Part shown: positions 1 to 7,615 of the stretch, piece after piece
Layout of the letters: each line of letters opens with the position of its first letter
How positions within the stretch are numbered: the stretch's first letter is position 1
Assembly (NCBI GenBank): GCA_027858275.1
Contig: JAQIDA010000113.1
Coordinates: forward strand, 1-14,442
Direction of reading: 5' to 3'
Source: Candidatus Kapaibacterium sp.
GTDB taxonomy: Bacteria; Bacteroidota; Ignavibacteria; Kapaibacteriales; UBA2268
DNA length: 14,442 nucleotides
Notes under the pieces: generated by a model
What the model was told of the DNA's origin: nothing
Databases searched by the model: none
Seen by the model: the letters and a program-made list of their open reading frames with translations, nothing else
Program-made: the position numbers and the translations under genes

Positions 1-2
1 TG

Positions 3-608
3 ACAGGCATTCTTGCTTTTGCCGAAGATTTGAAAGAATAATACCAAGAATCTGATTTCCAATTTTCAGATTTATCGGTTATAATACGAGAGACTTTGAG
101 ATGTCGTGATATTGTCAGGAATCTCCTTGACTTTTCTCGTCAGGATAAACCCAATTTTGAAATCCACAAACCCGATTTTATTGTGGGATCCACTTTGAAT
201 TTAATAGAAAAATTGCCTCAATTCAAAGATATTAACATTAAATGTTGTTTTGACGATGATAGTCCTTTGAGCAAGTGTGATCTTAAGCAACTTCATCAAG
301 TTCTTCTTAACTTTTTGTTGAATGCCGCGGATGCCATGAAGTCAAAAGGAGAGATTTGCATTAGTGCAGCTTTTGAAGCGGAGAAAAATAATTGCGTGAT
401 TTCAGTTGAAGATAACGGCCCCGGTATTCCTGAAAACATGGTCGACAAGATATTTGAGCCTTTCTTTTCCACTAAAAACACCAACGGGCTGGGACTGGCC
501 GTTAGTTGGGGAATAGTTGAAAGACACGGCGGAATAATTGAAGTAGATATGGCAGAAGCAGGCGGAGCAATTTTCAGAATAGTTTTGCCGGCAATTGCGG
601 CGGATTAA
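3..608 (+). pseudogene. Sensor histidine kinase, C-terminal part, interrupted by an in-frame stop
   Basis: This is the end of a two-component sensor kinase whose start lies upstream of the window. Frame 3 opens with TGILAFAEDLKE, typical of the residues just after an H-box (usually HEINNPLTGIL). It then hits TAA at 39-41 and continues in the same frame with a normal second dimerisation helix (RETLRCRDIVRNLLDFSRQ). The ATPase domain follows: N-box around QVLLNFLLNAADAM, G1 box DNGPGIP, F-box FEPFFSTK, G2 box NGLGLAVS. The spacing between GILAFA and RETLRCR (18 codons, counting the stop) matches what I recall for intact relatives, so this looks like a nonsense mutation and not a frameshift. Translation could restart at TTG 96 to give a 170-residue protein with the ATPase domain but no H-box histidine. 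The intact kinase would phosphorylate the response regulator 53 bp downstream. A sequencing or assembly error is the main alternative. Confidence 0.65.
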
Positions 609-661
609 TTTTTTTTGTATATTCTAAAACAGGCTAATTATTCGAACAGGAGAATGAAGAA

Positions 662-1441
662 ATGCAGGAAACATTCAATATACTCTGCGTTGACGATGAG
701 CAAATAGTTCTCGACAGCATCCAAAAGCACTTACGGAGAATCGAAGGTGTAAACGTGCTGACGGCACTATCGGTGGATGCGGCATTGAGTATTATGGAAC
801 AAGACAATATCAGTATTGTTTTGACAGATCTGATGATGCCCGATATTGACGGACTGGAATTTTTGAAGATACTTCAGGACAAGAACCCGGGGATTATAGC
901 TGTAATGATAACCGGTTATGCTACGATTAACAGTGCTTTGCAAGCGATGCAACTCGGAGCATTTGACTATCTTGCCAAACCTTTTACAAAAGAAGAACTT
1001 ATTAAAATCATTCATCGCGCATTGGATATGGCGAAGGCCGGCAGCCAAACCAACAATGAATCTCAGGCACTAAAGCCCGTCAAAGACTCGATCGGTTCAG
1101 TTAAAGGAATTGGGGAGCATTCATGGATCATGCGCCAAGAAGACGGCTCTGTATTGATAGGTGTTGAACGTCCGTTTCTGATCGATGCGGGGATAATTCA
1201 AAATGTATACCTCCCGTCTCCGAGTGATAAACTCAGACAGGGCAGTGTCTACTTTCAGGTGTTTTCTTCTGATTATCGTTCACAGTCACTGTTGTCACCT
1301 CTTTCAGGCAGAGTACTGGAAGTTAATCAGAAAGTTGTTGACTCTCCCGCAAAGGCTTTGGAAGATCCTTACGGTGAGGGGTGGCTGATAAAAATCTATC
1401 CTGACAACTTCAAAGAAGAAGTCAAAAACATCTGTCTATAA
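662..1441 (+). CDS. Response regulator: receiver domain fused to a GcvH-like (lipoyl-type) domain lacking the lipoyl lysine
   Basis: The protein has 259 residues. Residues 1-125 form a CheY-type receiver: acidic pair D11/D12, phospho-acceptor D56 in LTDLMMP, T84 and K106 in LAKPF. Residues about 148-246 resemble the glycine-cleavage H protein: GEHSWIM near its start, SPLSGRVLEVN, and EDPYGEGWLIKI, which is nearly the H-protein C-terminal signature. H proteins carry lipoate on a lysine in ESVKA. The aligned stretch here is VFSSDYRSQS, so that lysine is missing and the domain is unlikely to be lipoylated. There is no DNA-binding domain, so output is probably by protein-protein interaction. The gene has a good ribosome site (ACAGGAGAATGAAGAA before ATG) and follows the broken kinase gene by 53 bp, so the two were probably cotranscribed. 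Position upstream of sat/apr suggests, without proving, a role in sulfur or redox sensing. Confidence 0.85.
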   Translation: MQETFNILCVDDEQIVLDSIQKHLRRIEGVNVLTALSVDAALSIMEQDNISIVLTDLMMPDIDGLEFLKILQDKNPGIIAVMITGYATINSALQAMQLGAFDYLAKPFTKEELIKIIHRALDMAKAGSQTNNESQALKPVKDSIGSVKGIGEHSWIMRQEDGSVLIGVERPFLIDAGIIQNVYLPSPSDKLRQGSVYFQVFSSDYRSQSLLSPLSGRVLEVNQKVVDSPAKALEDPYGEGWLIKIYPDNFKEEVKNICL

Positions 1442-1834
1442 TTCCGGATTTAATCATTTGTACACGTTCTGCGTGTTGCGCTGACAAAGTTATTAAATAT
1501 TAATAAAACAATAATTTTTTTAATATCTCAAAAGTACTCCGAAGATATTCACTTAAAATAAGTCTGCAAACCTTTGTAAATCAGGCTTTCATAGTTACGA
1601 TCAGTCCTTGTTGAATAAAATTGCATAGTCAAATTATAGTCTTAGGAAGGACTAATAACATATTCTTTATAACCATAGTGTTGCATATCTGTATTTATTG
1701 ACTTATATTGCCTATTGGGATTTATGCAAAAAAAGAACGAGATATATTGTTCATTGATTTTGCAGGACACATAATCACTTAAGAAAATAAAACGAGCTGA
1801 ATTTGGCAGAAATATTAACTTTTGGTCTCTATAA
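1442..1834. other. AT-rich intergenic region, no convincing gene
   Basis: This 393-bp stretch has no convincing coding region. It holds a small hairpin (ACACG 1462-1466 with CGTGT 1472-1476) without a U-tract, a run of T at 1514-1521, and short inverted repeats: AATATCT 1522-1528 with AGATATT 1543-1549, and AGTCCTT 1603-1609 with AAGGACT 1647-1653. None can be assigned a function. The only reverse-strand open frame here (1642-1863) runs into the next gene and looks like chance. Confidence 0.5.
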
Positions 1835-2980
1835 ATGACTAGTTCAAAAAATCCAAGTTGCATCTATTGCAAAAGTTCCAAAGTTATAAAACACGGAAAA
1901 ACTTCGAACGGAAATTCGAGGTATAGGTGTAGATCATGCGGTAAAACATGGGTTCCTGAAAAAGCTGAATCAGTACGCCGTGATATTTCAGATATCGTCG
2001 AAGCATATCTCAACGGAAGAACATATCGAGATTTAGTTTCTATTTATCACAGCTCGCCTCTACGTATTAACCAGAAAATCCGCGAATTTATGGACGGATG
2101 TCCCGATTGGGAGAATTATATTGATACCTGTGTACCGATTCATGAACCCAGATTAGTTCATTTGGTCGGATATGAATTTTCTTGTTCAGGCGACGGGGCA
2201 AAAGATAATAAAATGTTCCTTGCTATGGCAGTTGACGCCTTATCGTCTTTAGTCCTTGGATTCGAAATCGCTACAGAAGAAAACAGCGAAACTTGGGCCA
2301 AACTTTTGGACAGAATGTTGAAACGTGGTTTTATTTGCACGACATTTATGGCAAAAGGTTCTGAAGATATTGAAGTTGCCGTGAAAGCCGTATTTCCCAA
2401 ATCGTCTTTGCTTATCACATATCATCGCGCATACAGAGACAACGAACTCTGTTGTTGCCTGTCTCGATTCGCAGTAAACAACAAATTGATTAATGATGCA
2501 GTCAATGCGTATGACACTCTTAAGAATCACAATCTCGTGCGCTATCTCGAAGAAATTAATCAGAAGCACATGAAAGAAATTCTGTTTGCTTCGCCTGAAA
2601 TGTTTATTAAGCGTTTGTGCGCGCGTATTGACAAAAAAGAGAAAATACGTGTGGAAGGATTGAAAGTATCATTCCAAGCTCGCTTTGAAAAATTCCACAT
2701 GATCAAAGGCAGTCCCTATCCGTTGATAAACGCTTGGATTGCAAAACAGATGCTCAGCAGACTTGATATCGGATTTAGTCGATTGTCTTTGTATACTCAA
2801 ATTCCTTCATCCGGTTCATTCAAAAATTACGCATGCGGTTCAAAACCCAAGCCCTTAGATTTACGTGAAGACAGCCCATTATTGAGAACCTTTGTAATCG
2901 AAATATCGGCGCGTGGTTTGCAAATTCCCGTTTTCTATTACAAATGTGAGATGAAACTGGATAAATGTAGCCTTATTTGA
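1835..2980 (+). CDS. Transposase-like protein with IS1/InsA-type zinc ribbon; catalytic residues apparently lost
   Basis: The protein has 381 residues. The N-terminus is a zinc ribbon of the IS1 InsA kind: C9, C12, C32 and C35, with HGKTSNGNSRYRCRSCGKTW between and after. A helix-turn-helix-like segment follows (about 47-85). Residues about 110-205 match the MULE/IS256-style DDE core pattern: SGDGA near 118-122, VLGFEI, ENSETWAKLLDRMLKRGF, AVFP and YHRAYRD. The second catalytic aspartate, normally in VxDG, is replaced by K174 in MAKGSED. The usual late TN-PIE-like segment reads SPYPLINAW without the glutamate. It is full length with no stop codons but has no Shine-Dalgarno site before ATG, unlike its neighbours. 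Terminal inverted repeats and a target duplication were not found. It could be an exapted DNA-binding protein, a decayed insertion sequence, or a divergent family aligned wrongly by eye. Confidence 0.7.
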   Translation: MTSSKNPSCIYCKSSKVIKHGKTSNGNSRYRCRSCGKTWVPEKAESVRRDISDIVEAYLNGRTYRDLVSIYHSSPLRINQKIREFMDGCPDWENYIDTCVPIHEPRLVHLVGYEFSCSGDGAKDNKMFLAMAVDALSSLVLGFEIATEENSETWAKLLDRMLKRGFICTTFMAKGSEDIEVAVKAVFPKSSLLITYHRAYRDNELCCCLSRFAVNNKLINDAVNAYDTLKNHNLVRYLEEINQKHMKEILFASPEMFIKRLCARIDKKEKIRVEGLKVSFQARFEKFHMIKGSPYPLINAWIAKQMLSRLDIGFSRLSLYTQIPSSGSFKNYACGSKPKPLDLREDSPLLRTFVIEISARGLQIPVFYYKCEMKLDKCSLI

Positions 2981-3043
2981 CATATTTTATTCTGTAAATA
3001 ATTAGATATATTTTACCCGAAAATATTATCGAATTAGCTAAAT

Positions 3044-3075
3044 GCCGGTGTGAATGACTCATTCCGGCTTTTTTT
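3044..3075 (+). terminator. Intrinsic terminator after the transposase-like gene
   Basis: GCCGG (3044-3048) pairs with CCGGC (3064-3068), and inside it GAATG (3052-3056) can pair with CATTC across an ACT loop. Seven T residues follow directly (3069-3075). This is a classic rho-independent terminator on the + strand and isolates the sat unit from transcription coming from upstream. Confidence 0.8.
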
Positions 3076-3174
3076 ATGCTTGATTTTATCCAATGAATAT
3101 TTATTCATGTAAATTATTTGTAATTCTCAAAAGTGCAATTATCCGGAAATACAGAGACCCGCGTGCTTGCTGAT

Positions 3175-3207
3175 TATAGGTCAAAATATCGTGCCACAAG
3201 ACCTATA
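3175..3207. promoter_or_regulatory. 8-bp inverted repeat, possible operator or leader stem
   Basis: TATAGGTC (3175-3182) and GACCTATA (3200-3207) form a perfect 8-bp dyad with a 17-nt spacer, about 200 bp before sat. It has no U-tract, so it is not a terminator. It could be a regulator site or an RNA stem. No regulator can be named from the sequence. Confidence 0.3.
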
Positions 3208-3359
3208 GAGCATGTGGATAATCCTACTTAAAACTCCTTATTAATTACTTAGCATGAGCTAATTATTATCTTAGATTAGAACATCCACACATAACGGTCA
3301 CAGAATTTTCGTTTGATTTGGTTTTGCTCCTTGTATTCAATATTCTTGTACCAGATGGA

Positions 3360-3388
3360 TTGGCTTTAAATATCTGTTATAGATAATT
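3360..3388 (+). promoter_or_regulatory. Possible sigma-70 promoter for sat-aprBA, overlapped by a short palindrome
   Basis: TTGGCT (3360-3365) and GATAAT (3382-3387) resemble -35 and -10 boxes with a 16-nt spacer, and would start RNA about 20 nt before the sat ATG. A TATCT/AGATA palindrome (3371-3375, 3381-3385) lies between and over the -10 box and could be an operator. The matches are imperfect in an AT-rich region, so this is a weak call. Confidence 0.3.
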
Positions 3389-3413
3389 TATCAACTATTT
3401 AAAAGGAGCTAAA

Positions 3414-4640
3414 ATGGCAACTACAAAATTAATAAGCCCGCACGGAAGTCCGGAACTGATTGAATTGTTATTAGCCGGCGACGAGCTGAAAGCTGAATTG
3501 AAAAAAGCTGTAGGTTTGACAAAAGTTAACATAACAAGCCGTGAATCAGGCGATTTGATTATGCTTGGCATAGGTGGTTTTACACCATTGACAGGTTTTA
3601 TGGGCGAAGCAGACTGGAAAGGCGTTTGCGCCGACATGAAAATGCCAAGCAAAGACGGCTTGTTCTGGCCTATTCCCGTGACTCTGTCAGCAGACAAAGA
3701 AGAAGCTGACCAAATCGCGATCGGTGAAGAAATCGCATTGTATTCTCCCGAGTACAAAGAAATCATGGCAACAATGAAAGTCGAAGAGAAATATTCGATC
3801 GACAAAAACTTTGAATGTCAGAATGTTTATAAGACTACTGATCCGGAACATCCGGGCGTCAGAATGGTCAAAGATCAGAAAAAAATCAATTTGGCCGGTC
3901 CGGTCAATGTTCTTTCAGAAGGACCTTTCCCCGTTGATTTCAAAGGTATCTACCAGCGTCCTACTGAATCCAGAGCAGTTTTTGCTGAAAGAGGCTGGAA
4001 AACAATTGCGGCTCTTCAGTTAAGAAACCCGATGCACAGATCTCACGAATTCCTCGCGAAGATCGCTCTCGAAGTTTCCGACGGATTGTATATACATCAG
4101 TTGGTCGGCAAATTGAAACCCGGCGATATACCCGCTGACGTTCGCGTAAATTGCATTAACACTTTAGTTGATAATTATTTTGTAGACAACTCAGTTCTTA
4201 CGGGCGGATATCCTCTTGATATGAGATATGCCGGACCTCGCGAAGGTCTCCTTCACGCTGTTTTCCGTCAGAACTTTGGTTGTACTCACATGATTATCGG
4301 CCGCGATCATGCCGGTGTCGGTAACTACTATGGTCCTTTCGACGCACAGGATATTTTTGATGAATTGTGGCCGGGCGCTTTGCTTTGCCAACCATTAAAA
4401 ATTGACTGGACTTTCTGGTGCCACAAATGCGGCGGTATGGCTTCAATGAAAACTTGCCCTCACGGCAAAGATGACAGATTGTTACTCAGCGGTACTTTGT
4501 TACGCAAGAGTCTTTCTGAAGGCACAGAAGTACCTGCAGAATTCAGTCGCCCCGAAATTCTCAAAATATTGAGAGCATACTATGCGGGTCTGGAAGACAA
4601 AGTAGAAGTAAAATTGCACAGAGGCGCGACAGGCGTTTAA
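3414..4640 (+). CDS. sat: Dissimilatory ATP sulfurylase (sulfate adenylyltransferase)
   Basis: Sat interconverts sulfate + ATP with APS + pyrophosphate: the activating step of sulfate reduction, or the ATP-yielding last step of sulfite oxidation. The 408-residue protein shows the nucleotide-binding [11 protein letters not shown] (202-212, with the HxxH histidines H208 and H211) and GRDHAGVG (296-303). A zinc-binding cluster CHKCGG...CPHG (C336, C339, C348, H350) is typical of the homo-oligomeric dissimilatory enzymes. Length is normal and there is no fused APS kinase domain, which also fits a dissimilatory role. The start is set by AAAAGGAG seven bases before ATG. It heads the unit sat-aprB-aprA, with a 91-bp gap before aprB. 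Confidence 0.97.
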   Translation: MATTKLISPHGSPELIELLLAGDELKAELKKAVGLTKVNITSRESGDLIMLGIGGFTPLTGFMGEADWKGVCADMKMPSKDGLFWPIPVTLSADKEEADQIAIGEEIALYSPEYKEIMATMKVEEKYSIDKNFECQNVYKTTDPEHPGVRMVKDQKKINLAGPVNVLSEGPFPVDFKGIYQRPTESRAVFAERGWKTIAALQLRNPMHRSHEFLAKIALEVSDGLYIHQLVGKLKPGDIPADVRVNCINTLVDNYFVDNSVLTGGYPLDMRYAGPREGLLHAVFRQNFGCTHMIIGRDHAGVGNYYGPFDAQDIFDELWPGALLCQPLKIDWTFWCHKCGGMASMKTCPHGKDDRLLLSGTLLRKSLSEGTEVPAEFSRPEILKILRAYYAGLEDKVEVKLHRGATGV

Positions 4641-4731
4641 GCACTGTTGCTTGAAATAAAGAAAAAACTAATTTATTTGGTTTAAAAAGAGATAAATCAC
4701 TCTATTTTGATGATTAAAAGGAGAAATTCTA

Positions 4732-5169
4732 ATGCCAAGTTATGTTATTAATGAAAAATGTGACGGATGTAAAGCTCTTGACAAAACTGCTTGCCAGCAC
4801 ATTTGCCCTAATGACTTGATGGTGCTGAACAGAGAGACAATGAAAGCATGGAACATGGAACCCGATATGTGTTGGGAATGCTACAATTGTGTCAAAATCT
4901 GTCCTACTCAAGCTATCGAAGTTCGCGGTTATGCTGATTTTATGCCTCTCGGCGGTCAGGTAACACCTATGAGAAGCTCAGACTCAATCATGTGGACTGT
5001 TAAGTTCCGCAATGGTCAGCTCAAACGCTTCAAGTTCCCAATTCGTACAACAGCCGAAGGTTCAGCAGTTCCGGACGGCGGATTCGCAACAGGAACAGAT
5101 GACTTATCAAGTCACATTTTATTTACTGAACCTGAGTCAACATACTCCGGTGATGTTTGGACTAAATAA
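4732..5169 (+). CDS. aprB: Adenylylsulfate (APS) reductase, beta subunit
   Basis: This is the electron-transfer subunit of cytoplasmic APS reductase. It carries two [4Fe-4S] clusters that pass electrons between the membrane Qmo complex and the FAD in AprA. Of its 145 residues, the N-terminal ferredoxin-like part holds the cluster cysteines C10, C13, C21, C25 and C47, C50, C53, C57, with the conserved tryptophan W48 after C47. The rest is the extended beta region and a tail ending in VWTK that wraps AprA in known structures. A strong site (AAAAGGAGAAATTCTA before ATG) sets the start. It precedes aprA by 51 bp, the standard aprBA order, so the two are translated from one message. Confidence 0.97.
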   Translation: MPSYVINEKCDGCKALDKTACQHICPNDLMVLNRETMKAWNMEPDMCWECYNCVKICPTQAIEVRGYADFMPLGGQVTPMRSSDSIMWTVKFRNGQLKRFKFPIRTTAEGSAVPDGGFATGTDDLSSHILFTEPESTYSGDVWTK

Positions 5170-5220
5170 GATTTGAAAAAATTTTATCAAAATATTACAA
5201 CTTGAAAAGGAGATTTTAAT

Positions 5221-7092
5221 ATGGCTAATTTCGAAACAGGAGAAATCACCACCGATTTTTTGATCGTTGGCGGCGGAATGTCAGCTTGCGGCGTAGCCGT
5301 TGAAGCGGCCTACTGGGCTAAAAAACACAATCTGAAGGTTACTATGGTTGACAAAGCTGCTATCGACAGAAGCGGCGCTGTTGCAATGGGCCTTTCAGCT
5401 ATCAATCAGTATGTTGACCTCAGAGCAGGTAAAAACACAATTAAAGATTATGTGGACTATGTACGCAATGACTTGATGGGTATTACTCGTGAAGATTTGG
5501 TTGCTAACATCGCTCGCCACGTAGATTCTTCAGTTCACCTGTTCGAAAAATGGGGACTACCAATTTGGACAGATGACGAAGGTAACTACGTGCATGAAGG
5601 CCGCTGGCAGCTCATGATCAACGGCGAATCATACAAAGTGCTTGTTGCTGAAGCAGCTAAAAACGCTCTTGGTATGGACAACATCTACGAAAGAATATTT
5701 ATCGTTGAACCATTGATGGACGGCGACAAATGTACAGGCGCTCTCGGATTCAGCGTTCGCGAAAACAAATTCTATGTATTCAAAGCTAAAGCCGTTTATA
5801 TCGGCGCAGGCGGCGCGGTACACGTATTTAAACCACGCTCAACAGGCGAAGGTCTCGGTCGCGCATGGTATCCGCCGTGGAACTCAGGTTCTTCAGCATA
5901 CTTCACAATGAAAGCCGGAGCTGAAATGACGTGTCAGGAAGTTAGATTTATTCCTGTACGTTTCAAAGATGCTTATGGTCCTGTAGGCGCATGGTTCCTC
6001 TTATTCAAAGCCAGAGCTATCTCAGCTGCAGGCGGTGAATATATGGTCGAAAGAAGACCGGAACTCGAAAAATGGTTGCCTTACGGCAAATGCAAACCAA
6101 TGCCCGCAAACTTGCGTAACTGGCTTGGTATGCTCGATACAGCTGACGGCTTAGGCCCGACGTATATGAAAACAGAAGAAGCTATCCAGAATATCGCCAA
6201 TGAATACAAAGACGATCCTAAAGGATACAAGAAAAAAATGAAAGAACTCGAAGCAGAAGCATGGGAAGATTTCCTTGATATGACAATCTCTCAAGCATTG
6301 CTCTGGGCTTCTACTAACGTATTTCCTGAAGAAACACCTTCAGAAATCGCAGCTGCAGAACCTTATTTCATCGGCTCACACTCAGGCGCGTCAGGTGCAT
6401 GGGTATCAGGTCCAAAGGATCTTGCACCGGACGATTATTTCTGGGGCTATCCGAACATGTGTACTACAAAAGGTTTGTTTGCTGCGGGTGACGCATCCGG
6501 TGCATCAAGTCATAAATTCTCTTCAGGTTCTCATGCTGAAGGTCGTATCGCAGGTAAAGGCGCTATTGAATATATCGTCAAAGAAAACCCTACACACAAC
6601 TACGACGCTGCTGCTATTGAGAAAATGAAAGAAATTATCTTGAAACCTCTCGACATCTTTGAAGAACACAGTCAAGAAACAACTGACACAAACATCAACC
6701 CGAATTATATCAAACCTAAGATGTTTATGTTCCGCCTACAGAAACTTATGGACGAATACGCAGGCGGCGTTTCAGCACAGTTCAAGACTAATAAATTCCA
6801 GCTCGAAAGAGCTTTGGAACTTCTGAAATTCCTCAGAGAAGATTCAGAAAAATTAGCTGCAGAAGATCTTCATGAACTCATGAGAGTTTGGGAAAATGTT
6901 CACAGAATGTGGATCGCTGAATCACACGTTCGCACTATTCTTTTCCGCGACGAAACACGTTGGCCGGGCTACTACTTCAGAGCCGATAAACCTTCGTTGG
7001 ATCCGGAATGGGAAAAATTCGCGAATTTGATTTATCATCCTGACACTGACGAATGGGAAATGTTAACAAGACCTATACATAAGATCTTCTAA
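5221..7092 (+). CDS. aprA: Adenylylsulfate (APS) reductase, alpha (FAD) subunit
   Basis: AprA is the catalytic subunit that interconverts APS and sulfite + AMP through an FAD-sulfite adduct. The 623-residue protein belongs to the fumarate reductase/succinate dehydrogenase flavoprotein family. The FAD P-loop is VGGGMSACG (16-24), the second FAD region is GLFAAGDASGASS (418-430), and SGSHAEGR lies at 435-442. By motif alignment, W216 (GRAWY), R247 (PVRFKD) and H387 (IGSHSGA) correspond to the active-site Trp, Arg and His of the Archaeoglobus enzyme. Length is normal. The ribosome site AAAAGGAGATTTTAAT precedes ATG. A strong terminator follows the stop codon, so sat-aprBA ends here and qmoAB does not follow as it usually does. 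Confidence 0.97.
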   Translation: MANFETGEITTDFLIVGGGMSACGVAVEAAYWAKKHNLKVTMVDKAAIDRSGAVAMGLSAINQYVDLRAGKNTIKDYVDYVRNDLMGITREDLVANIARHVDSSVHLFEKWGLPIWTDDEGNYVHEGRWQLMINGESYKVLVAEAAKNALGMDNIYERIFIVEPLMDGDKCTGALGFSVRENKFYVFKAKAVYIGAGGAVHVFKPRSTGEGLGRAWYPPWNSGSSAYFTMKAGAEMTCQEVRFIPVRFKDAYGPVGAWFLLFKARAISAAGGEYMVERRPELEKWLPYGKCKPMPANLRNWLGMLDTADGLGPTYMKTEEAIQNIANEYKDDPKGYKKKMKELEAEAWEDFLDMTISQALLWASTNVFPEETPSEIAAAEPYFIGSHSGASGAWVSGPKDLAPDDYFWGYPNMCTTKGLFAAGDASGASSHKFSSGSHAEGRIAGKGAIEYIVKENPTHNYDAAAIEKMKEIILKPLDIFEEHSQETTDTNINPNYIKPKMFMFRLQKLMDEYAGGVSAQFKTNKFQLERALELLKFLREDSEKLAAEDLHELMRVWENVHRMWIAESHVRTILFRDETRWPGYYFRADKPSLDPEWEKFANLIYHPDTDEWEMLTRPIHKIF

Positions 7093-7109
7093 TCATCCCT
7101 GTACTTATT

Positions 7110-7149
7110 CAAGCACCCGAGCTTTGAGGCTCGGGGCTTGGATTTTATT
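7110..7149 (+). terminator. Strong hairpin terminator after aprA
   Basis: CAAGC (7110-7114) and CCCGAGC (7116-7122) pair with GCTCGGG (7129-7135) and GCTTG (7136-7140): 12 base pairs with one bulged A at 7115 and loop TTTGAG. A T-rich tail GATTTTATT follows. It should end or strongly reduce the sat-aprBA transcript and separate it from the 7310-9659 genes. Confidence 0.85.
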
Positions 7150-7309
7150 AAAAGCGAATACAACGTTAATTGAAAATCGGAGTGAATTATAAAATTCAAG
7201 AGCAAATCGATATTTTGCTGTTAAGTTCTGTACTTCAACTCCGTAGGAAATAAGCAACATTTATTTCAGATCCTTGTGACAAAGGATTTAAATTATTACG
7301 GAGAGAAAA

Positions 7310-7579
7310 ATGGAAAAGAAAGTATGCAAGCACTGCGGCGCAGAGCTTGATAAAGTGCTGATTCCCGAAGAATCAGATTGGGGCGTAGAGTATTTCTTTA
7401 TTTGTATGAACGACGAATGCGGTTATTTCAAACGAGGATGGGAAAGAATGAAAGAGGTCTATAAGGTCAGAGCGTCATATCGATGGAAAATTGATCCTGA
7501 CACCGGAGCCGAAGGTCCGATCCCCGTTAAATCAGTAAATGATATGAAAGATTGGATCGTAAAACGTTTTAACAGATAG
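7310..7579 (+). CDS. Small Ogr/Delta-type zinc-finger protein
   Basis: The protein has 89 residues. The N-terminal half has C6, C9, C32 and C37, giving the spacing C-x2-C-x22-C-x4-C, which is the signature of the phage Ogr/Delta zinc-finger activators. Those proteins bind DNA and contact RNA polymerase to switch on late genes. The rest is charged and aromatic with no other recognisable domain, and there is no signal peptide or membrane segment. The start follows TTACGGAGAGAAAA. It is 36 bp upstream of the YkgJ-type gene and probably cotranscribed with it and qmoC. It could be a transcription factor for the sulfur genes or a rubredoxin-like metal protein; the cysteine spacing favours zinc. Function is unproven. 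Confidence 0.7.
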   Translation: MEKKVCKHCGAELDKVLIPEESDWGVEYFFICMNDECGYFKRGWERMKEVYKVRASYRWKIDPDTGAEGPIPVKSVNDMKDWIVKRFNR

Positions 7580-7615
7580 TCAATACACATAAAGAAAACA
7601 AGGGGATAACATAAA

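Larger units (their letters stand above)
2981..3413. other. Long intergenic leader upstream of sat
   Basis: This 433-bp gene-free stretch separates the transposase-like gene from the sat-aprBA unit. It contains a terminator near its start, an 8-bp dyad in the middle and a possible promoter with a short palindrome next to sat, each listed separately. No small coding frame with a credible ribosome site is visible. Its length is larger than other gaps in the cluster, and it is the natural place for control of sat-apr expression. Confidence 0.6.

Noticed and set aside
1603..1653. AGTCCTT/AAGGACT inverted repeat as a possible insertion-sequence end or operator
   Set aside because: Only 7 bp with a 37-nt spacer, and no matching copy on the other side of the transposase-like gene.
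1642..1863. Reverse-strand open frame of 73 codons
   Set aside because: Low-complexity AT-rich translation with no recognisable motif, and it overlaps the start of the transposase-like gene.
1526..3134. 10-bp direct repeat TCTCAAAAGT at 1526-1535 and 3125-3134 flanking the transposase-like gene, like a target-site duplication
   Set aside because: The sequences just inside the repeats show no inverted-repeat match to each other, and a 10-bp repeat in AT-rich DNA can occur by chance.
7265..7290. ATCCTT/AAGGAT with central TTGTGACAA as a CRP/FNR-like site
   Set aside because: The symmetry is offset by one base and does not fit either consensus well.
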